Part shown: positions 51,074 to 55,792 of the stretch, piece by piece | Position numbering within the stretch: the first letter of the stretch is position 1 | Layout of the letters: each line of letters begins with the position of its first letter | DNA from: an uncultured Collinsella sp. | Lineage (GTDB): Bacteria; Actinomycetota; Coriobacteriia; Coriobacteriales; Coriobacteriaceae | DNA: 55,792 bases | Assembly: GCA_958429225.1 (NCBI GenBank) | Contig: CAUAJB010000003.1 | Location: 1 to 55,792, forward strand | Reading direction: 5' to 3' | Translations under genes and position numbers: made by a program | Notes under the pieces: generated by a model | The model's database searches: none | What the model was told of the DNA's origin: nothing | Seen by the model: only the letters and a program-made list of their open reading frames with translations

Positions 51074-52036
51074 ATGGCGGATCACAGCATCGTTGCGGTG
51101 TTCGGCAGCATGAACATGGACCTTTCGGTGGCGTGCGAGCGCATGCCGCGCGCGGGCGAGACCGTCGGCGGCAGCGGTTTTATCACCAACGCCGGTGGCA
51201 AGGGCGCTAACCAGGCCGTCGCCGCCGCGCGCATGGGTGCGCGCACGTGCATGATCGGCGCGGTTGGGCGCGATACGTTTGGCGATGCGCTGGTGGCGGG
51301 ACTTCAGGATGCCGGCGTGGGCGTTGAGTTTGTGGCGCGTCGCGATGACGTGGAGACCGGTACCGCGACCATCATTCGCTGCGAGAGCGATAACCGCATC
51401 GTGCTATCACCGGGCGCTAACCATGCGCTTGCGGGTGAGGATGTGGCCTGCGCGCTGAGGCGTCTGGTGGCCCATGAGCTCGACGGCGACGCCAGCGAGA
51501 TTGCCCAGGCTGCCGGAAGCGTCTTTATCGCCCAGGGTGAATGTGACCTTGCAGCGACGGCCGATGCGCTTGTTTGCGCTCACGAGCTGGGGTTCTATGC
51601 GGTCTTTAATCCGGCGCCTGCTTGTGAGTTGCCTGCGGAGGTCTGGCCTGCGGTCGACTTGGTCTGCCCCAACGAGACCGAGTGCCAGGTGCTGACGGGC
51701 ATTCTGCCCACGGATGATGCGAGTTGCGTCGCCGCGCTCAATGCGCTGCTCGACAAGGGCGCCGGAGCTGCGGTCATCACGCTGGGTGGTGCCGGCTCGG
51801 TTACGCTCGGTGATGACGGCGAGCTGCTGCGCATGCCGGCGCTTTCGAGCACGGTAGTCGATACCACGGCCGCCGGCGATACGTTTATCGGCGCGTTGGC
51901 GGCGGCTCGCCTAGAGGGCCTGCCGCTCTTTGAGTGCATGGCCGCGGGTGCTCGCGCCTCGGCAGTGACGGTGTCGCGCCTGGGCGCTCAGCAATCGATT
52001 CCCACGCGCGCCGAAGTTGAACATTGGTTTGGTTAA
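51074..52036 (+). CDS. rbsK: Ribokinase-family sugar kinase
   Basis: A 320-residue PfkB-family kinase expected to phosphorylate ribose at O5. GSMNMDL near residue 12 and the Gly-rich GGKGANQA near 40 bind ribose. The catalytic loop is DTTAAGDTF (usual DTTGAGD) near 262. AGGAGG at 51063-51068 fixes ATG 51074; the in-frame start at 51020 is rejected. The nucleoside hydrolase gene follows after 30 bp, so ribose freed from nucleosides would be the natural substrate. Confidence 0.85.
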   Translation: MADHSIVAVFGSMNMDLSVACERMPRAGETVGGSGFITNAGGKGANQAVAAARMGARTCMIGAVGRDTFGDALVAGLQDAGVGVEFVARRDDVETGTATIIRCESDNRIVLSPGANHALAGEDVACALRRLVAHELDGDASEIAQAAGSVFIAQGECDLAATADALVCAHELGFYAVFNPAPACELPAEVWPAVDLVCPNETECQVLTGILPTDDASCVAALNALLDKGAGAAVITLGGAGSVTLGDDGELLRMPALSSTVVDTTAAGDTFIGALAAARLEGLPLFECMAAGARASAVTVSRLGAQQSIPTRAEVEHWFG

Positions 52037-52066
52037 ACGATAAAGACGGAGAAGCGGAGTAGAACA

Positions 52067-53041
52067 ATGGCAATCAAGAAGCTGATCCTTGATTTGGATA
52101 TGGGTGTGGACGATGCGATGGCGCTGGCCTATGCCATCGCGAGCCCCGAGGTGGAGCTCGTGGGCATCACCACGTGCTTTGGCAACGTGCGCGTCGAGCA
52201 ATCGGCGCACAATTGCCTGGCGGTGCTCGATCTGCTGGGTCGCCCCGAGGTTCCGGTGTACCTGGGTGCCGACCGTCCTCTGCAGGCGACTGAGCCCTAT
52301 ACGCCGCCGGCGTCCACCGCGCTCATTCACGGCAAGAACGGCATCGGCGGCGCGAGCGTGCCCGCGTCGCCCTACGAGCCGGTGGGGGCGACCTCGGCCG
52401 ACGGTAACGCTGCGGTCGATTATCTGATCGATGCCGCGCGCACCTATGGTCCCGATCTGATTTACGTGGCGACCGGCCCGCTCTCCAACCTGGCGCTCGC
52501 CCTGGAGCGCGATGCGGCGGCAATGATGTCCATCGGCCGCGTGGTCGTGATGGGCGGCGCCCTTACCGTGCCCGGTAACGTGAGCGCGGGCGCCGAGGCC
52601 AACATGGCGAGCGACCCCGAGGCAGCCGACGCGGTGCTGCGCTCGGGCCGTAAGCTCACCATGGTGGGTCTGGACGTGACGCATCGCGTGGTGCTCACAC
52701 GCCGCGACATTGCCGGCTGGACGGGCTCGGGCACCATGGCGGGCTGCGCATTTGCGAGCATGGTCGAGCACTACATTGGCTCGTACGAGATGAACGCACC
52801 CTACCTGGGTGGTTGTGCACTGCACGATCCGCTGGCCGTTGCCGTGGCGATCGACCCCACGCTCGTAGGTGCGCTCGGCTGCAACCTGCGTGTTGATCTG
52901 CTGGGCGAGTACCGCGGTCGCACCATCTGCGATGAGCGCCGCCTGTCCGATCCGGACAAGAGCGCACTCGTGGCGCTGACCGTCGACGCCCCGCGCTTCC
53001 TGTCCGAGTTCAAGGCGCGCATGGCCCGCGTCCTGGGCTAA
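52067..53041 (+). CDS. Inosine-uridine-type nucleoside hydrolase
   Basis: A 324-residue enzyme that splits ribonucleosides into base and ribose. The Ca2+-binding Asp cluster is D9-L-D11-M-G-V-D15-D16, and the second metal Asp stands in HDPLAVA near residue 248. A VMGGAL segment follows the family pattern. With the preceding kinase it makes a two-gene nucleoside salvage unit. The subclass (purine or pyrimidine) cannot be told. Confidence 0.9.
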   Translation: MAIKKLILDLDMGVDDAMALAYAIASPEVELVGITTCFGNVRVEQSAHNCLAVLDLLGRPEVPVYLGADRPLQATEPYTPPASTALIHGKNGIGGASVPASPYEPVGATSADGNAAVDYLIDAARTYGPDLIYVATGPLSNLALALERDAAAMMSIGRVVVMGGALTVPGNVSAGAEANMASDPEAADAVLRSGRKLTMVGLDVTHRVVLTRRDIAGWTGSGTMAGCAFASMVEHYIGSYEMNAPYLGGCALHDPLAVAVAIDPTLVGALGCNLRVDLLGEYRGRTICDERRLSDPDKSALVALTVDAPRFLSEFKARMARVLG

Positions 53042-53050
53042 GTTGTCTTT

Positions 53051-53079
53051 TTGGGACGGGCTTTTTTGACTGGTATGAT
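53051..53079 (+). promoter_or_regulatory. Promoter of luxS
   Basis: TTGGGA (53051-53056) and TATGAT (53074-53079) are 17 bp apart. An inverted repeat, TTGGGACGGG near 53051 with CCCGTCCCAA near 53112-53121, spans the promoter and the 5' leader and may also end the upstream transcript or fold in the mRNA. Confidence 0.6.
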
Positions 53080-53143
53080 TGGTGCGACCATTCGAACCAG
53101 CTAAAAGAGCCCCGTCCCAATTTGACTATCGAGAGGATCTGCC

Positions 53144-53632
53144 ATGGAGCGCATCGCGAGCTTTTCCGTTGACCATCTGCTGCTTGAGCCCGGCGTGTAT
53201 GTGAGCCGCATCGACCGCGATCCGGCGACCGGCGCCGCCGTCACCACGTTTGACCTGCGCCTGACCACGCCCAACAAGGAGCCGGTCATGAACACGGCCG
53301 AGTGCCACACCATCGAGCACCTGGGCGCGACGTTCCTTCGCAATCATGCCGAGTGGTCGAGCCGCATTGTCTACTTTGGCCCCATGGGCTGCCGCACGGG
53401 CTTTTACCTGGTTGTCTTTGGCGAGCTGACGAGCGAGAAGATCTTGCCGCTCGTCCGCGAGCTGTTTGAGTTTGTCGCCGACTTTGAGGGCGATGTCCCC
53501 GGTGCCGCTCCCGAGGAATGCGGTAACTACCTGGACCAGAACCTCCCCATGGCCAACTGGCTTGCGCGCCGCTACCTCGACCGCGACCTGGCCGATATCG
53601 ACGAGAAGCACCTGCACTATCAGCAGGCGTAA
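53144..53632 (+). CDS. luxS: S-ribosylhomocysteine lyase LuxS
   Basis: A 162-residue enzyme that cleaves S-ribosylhomocysteine into homocysteine and the AI-2 precursor DPD. Metal ligands are H55, H59 and C126 with catalytic E58 (HTIEH; EECGNY), and active-site C83 (GCRTG) is present, so it should be active. Length is typical. It has its own promoter and terminator and sits just after the nucleoside salvage genes. Confidence 0.97.
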   Translation: MERIASFSVDHLLLEPGVYVSRIDRDPATGAAVTTFDLRLTTPNKEPVMNTAECHTIEHLGATFLRNHAEWSSRIVYFGPMGCRTGFYLVVFGELTSEKILPLVRELFEFVADFEGDVPGAAPEECGNYLDQNLPMANWLARRYLDRDLADIDEKHLHYQQA

Positions 53633-53661
53633 GGGCTTTATCGCCCAAAACGCGCGCATTG

Positions 53662-53692
53662 GGCGCCTTCGCTTATGCGGGGGCGCCTTTTT
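53662..53692 (+). terminator. Rho-independent terminator of luxS
   Basis: GGCGCCTTCGC (53662-53672) pairs, with two mismatches, with GCGGGGGCGCC (53677-53687), followed by TTTTT. Confidence 0.85.
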
Positions 53693-53741
53693 GTTGATTG
53701 GTCGGGACGAGCGTTCAAAATCGCTCATGTTTGTTCTAGAA

Positions 53742-53767
53742 TGTTCGTATAGTCACATTTACGAACA
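53742..53767 (+). promoter_or_regulatory. Operator-like dyad over the -10 of the DUF4867 gene
   Basis: TGTTCGT (53742-53748) and ACGAACA (53761-53767) are inverted around 12 bp that contain most of TATAGT, a candidate -10 (53748-53753). A partial further half-site TGTTCT lies at 53732-53737. The layout fits repression by a DeoR/GntR/LacI-type regulator not in the window. Confidence 0.55.
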
Positions 53768-53776
53768 GGAGTGAAC

Positions 53777-54421
53777 ATGCATATCTACTCTGTCAACGAT
53801 CCCGAGTTCAAATCCTATGGCAACGTTTGGGATGACGTTCCGTCTGAGCTCACGTCGCCCGTGCTCGAGGCGCTCTCTGCCACGCCCATCCCCGAGGGCA
53901 GCAAGTACGTTGCAAGTGCGCCGGAGCTCGAGGGCGTCAAGGATGCCGATAAGCTGGGCTTTCTCATGTTTGGTGGCCGTCCCTTCCAGCTCGGCTGGTG
54001 CAACGGCCACAACACGCGTCTCAACTGCCTGGAGTACCACCGCGCGAGTGAGTTCAACCTGGGCGCGCGCGACTTTATCCTGCTCGTGGCGCATCGCTGG
54101 GAGATCGAGGACGGCAAGCTCGATACCGCGTGCGTCAAGGCGTTCCGCGTGCCGGCGGGCAAGGTTGTCGAGGTTTTCAACACCACGCTCCACTACACGC
54201 CGTGCATGGTCGACGACGGTGGCTTCCAGGTGATGGTGGCGCTTCCCGCCGGCACCAACGGCCCGCGCCCCGAGGCTGCAACCGACATGCCTACCGCCGG
54301 TGACAGCTACTGCTACTGGAAGGCCGACAAGTGGGTTCTCTGCCATGCTGACAGCCCCAAGGCTGCCGAGGGCGGCTACGTAGGCCTCATTGGCAAGAAC
54401 CTCGACATCGCCTGCGACTAG
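53777..54421 (+). CDS. DUF4867-family protein
   Basis: A 214-residue soluble protein resembling DUF4867 proteins, which look cupin-like and often accompany sugar or sugar-acid catabolism genes; this is from memory. Visible features are HNTRLNCLEYHRASEFN, DFILLVAHRWEIEDGKLDT and VFNTTLHYTPC, with conserved His, Glu and Cys that could bind metal. ACAGGAG fits ATG 53777; GTG 53771 overlaps the ribosome site. No partner gene adjoins. Confidence 0.65.
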   Translation: MHIYSVNDPEFKSYGNVWDDVPSELTSPVLEALSATPIPEGSKYVASAPELEGVKDADKLGFLMFGGRPFQLGWCNGHNTRLNCLEYHRASEFNLGARDFILLVAHRWEIEDGKLDTACVKAFRVPAGKVVEVFNTTLHYTPCMVDDGGFQVMVALPAGTNGPRPEAATDMPTAGDSYCYWKADKWVLCHADSPKAAEGGYVGLIGKNLDIACD

Positions 54422-54430
54422 AATCTTCTG

Positions 54431-54565
54431 TCTCGATATGTAACATCTGGCGGGCCAAATCGTCTCTACCTGTTACAGATTTAGACAAACTGCAGGGGCT
54501 GCCCGAAAGATCTCGATCTGTAACACCAGGCCCGGTTTTGACGGCCTAGCTGTTACAGATCGAGA
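54431..54565. repeat. Second array of alternating inverted 15-mers, 40-bp pitch
   Basis: Four copies of the TCTCGATCTGTAACA motif in alternating orientation start at 54431, 54471, 54511 and 54551, each step exactly 40 bp. It is the same family as 9659-9955. The gap between the array and the next gene contains GGTGCCTGTCCCC near 54591. Confidence 0.9.
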
Positions 54566-54617
54566 CAAAACGGGCCCAAACCACCACAAAGGTGCCTGTC
54601 CCCATTGCGGTGGCTGC

Positions 54618-55724
54618 CTAGAGTTGGCTGCGCAGATAGTCAGCCATATATGGAACGGCGAAACGCACGTAACCGCGGCGCGCCTGTTCGATTACGCCGG
54701 CGTCGATGAGGCGCCGGCGATACTTTTGCGCATAGTCGGGTGTGACTGACATACGTTTCGCTACATCGGAAATGCGCGAAACGGCGTCTTCGTCATCAGT
54801 CATTGCGTCGAGAAACGCGACGTCTTGGTCCGATAGCGCGGCGAGCGTCGTTTCACAAACATCGTTTTCGAAATCGGCTTTTGACGCTTCGATAGCTCCG
54901 TCGACTTGCTCTGGCGTTACGTGTTCTCCTGTCTTGCAGCGATTGCCGATGTTATAGCCGATGAGCTGCAGCATATAGGGCGAGCCTTGGGTTGCGCGAG
55001 CGGCACGGAGGCGAAGATCGCCTGGAATATCAAGGTCGAGCTCTTCGAAAGCCCGCTGATAATAGGCATCGACATCTCCGACTGAAAGCGGTTCGAGCGT
55101 GACCTTGCGAGCGCGGTTGAGAAATGTCAGCACGCGGTCATTGAGCGTTGCACAGACGGCTCCCGGGAGACCTGCCATAACAAGCGCGACGTTGAGTCCC
55201 TCACCGACCAGCTCTTGATAGGCGGTGACGAGCTGTCTAATCTCAGGTGAATTAGCTTGGAGCTCATCGATAAGGATGAGGATGCCGTGCCCCTGCTCGG
55301 TCAGCTTGCGCGCCAGCTGCGTGAGTTTGAACTGGAAACTCTTGGTCTCCTGCACATCGCGTGTGAACTCGAGACCGGCTGAGAAGCCGAAGACGCTCAA
55401 GCTACCGCCAGAAAGTTTGGGGAGATGACGCTTGCTGACATAAGGCTCGCCTGCTTCTTGGATTTTTTCAACAATGCGCTCAAGCATATCTTCGGAGGCT
55501 ACGGTGGGTGTGGCGACAACAAAACCGAGCTTGCGTGCGCGGTCGGCAAGTTCCCACAGAAGAACCGTCTTGCCGCTGCCTCGCTGGCCGAGCATGAGCA
55601 TGGCTCGGTCTCGATTGCCCGGCTCCTGCTCAAGACCGGAGATGAATGTCGAAATCACGTTCCCGCGACCCACCAGATAGGACGGGCGATTTCCAAATGA
55701 GGGGGAGAAGATGGTTTCAGTCAT
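54618..55724 (-). CDS. AAA ATPase with C-terminal winged helix
   Basis: A 368-residue protein of the AAA_16/archaeal-type ATPase group: Walker A GQRGSGKT near residue 52, Walker B ILILIDEL near 155 and a sensor region VALVMAG near 185. The last 90 residues look like a winged HTH (ISDVAKRMSVTPDYAQKYRR, LIDAGVIEQA). Such proteins are Orc1/Cdc6-like in layout but occur alone in many bacteria; role unknown. GGAAAGGAG precedes ATG 55724 in a purine-rich leader. The remaining bases to 55792 hold only its upstream region. Confidence 0.8.
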   Translation of the reverse strand: MTETIFSPSFGNRPSYLVGRGNVISTFISGLEQEPGNRDRAMLMLGQRGSGKTVLLWELADRARKLGFVVATPTVASEDMLERIVEKIQEAGEPYVSKRHLPKLSGGSLSVFGFSAGLEFTRDVQETKSFQFKLTQLARKLTEQGHGILILIDELQANSPEIRQLVTAYQELVGEGLNVALVMAGLPGAVCATLNDRVLTFLNRARKVTLEPLSVGDVDAYYQRAFEELDLDIPGDLRLRAARATQGSPYMLQLIGYNIGNRCKTGEHVTPEQVDGAIEASKADFENDVCETTLAALSDQDVAFLDAMTDDEDAVSRISDVAKRMSVTPDYAQKYRRRLIDAGVIEQARRGYVRFAVPYMADYLRSQL

Positions 55725-55792
55725 AAGTCTCCTTTCCTTTTTTTCCTATTTTTTCCTTTCTTTCCTATTCAGTCAAATGAATTGCTGAGCGA

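Overview
The window looks like a chromosome segment of a high-GC anaerobic gut actinobacterium of the class Coriobacteriia, most likely Collinsella or a close relative. The basis is indirect: strong G/C third-position bias, a six-subunit Ech-type [NiFe] hydrogenase, luxS, an LPxTG surface protein, an NRAMP-related Mg transporter of the type known from Eggerthella, and the general gene set. The genus is inferred, since no 16S rRNA is present.

Positions 1-9569 are an accessory region: the right-hand part of an integrative and mobilizable element. A tyrosine integrase (7954-9246) lies beside a 49-nt 3' piece of an initiator-type tRNA-Met gene (9521-9569), which marks the right attachment site. 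The complete tRNA should lie left of position 1. The element carries a relaxase, a VirD4-type coupling protein, a ribbon-helix-helix accessory protein, two unknown proteins, a DnaC/IstB-like ATPase with a degenerate P-loop, a small HTH protein and a divergent zinc-finger protein. No mating-pair genes are present. A 5'-lacking ABC-transporter fragment runs off the left edge.

From 9570 the window is chromosomal. An old-yellow-enzyme/dienoyl-CoA-reductase-like flavoprotein is followed by an orphan OrfA-like HTH protein. Next is an Ech hydrogenase operon (13261-18902) in which the NuoL-like and NuoH-like membrane subunits form one 960-residue protein. A 2099-residue vWA/pilin-repeat LPxTG protein (19611-25910) is bracketed on both sides by matched 154-162 bp palindromic repeats.

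A two-component system (26484-28255) stands divergent from a three-gene ABC-2 exporter. A MacB/FtsX-like exporter with a methyltransferase follows. Then come a DUF362 ferredoxin-like protein, an alpha/beta hydrolase, a hemolysin III homologue, a CNNM/CorC protein, a cyanophycin-synthetase-N-like protein, a YtxH protein, a PRC-barrel protein and a polysaccharide-deacetylase-like protein whose metal ligands are replaced.

From 45037, MgtE and an NRAMP-related transporter without the transition-metal methionine form a probable Mg uptake operon behind a structured leader. An acyltransferase-SGNH protein, ribokinase plus nucleoside hydrolase, luxS, a DUF4867 protein and an AAA ATPase end the window.

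The least ordinary signals are the 40-bp-pitch alternating inverted 15-mers at two loci (9659-9955 and 54431-54565), the palindromic repeats around the giant surface protein, the EchA-EchB fusion, the metal-ligand-less NodB domain, the P-loop-less DnaC-like protein and the 25-bp perfect hairpin between integrase and attachment site.
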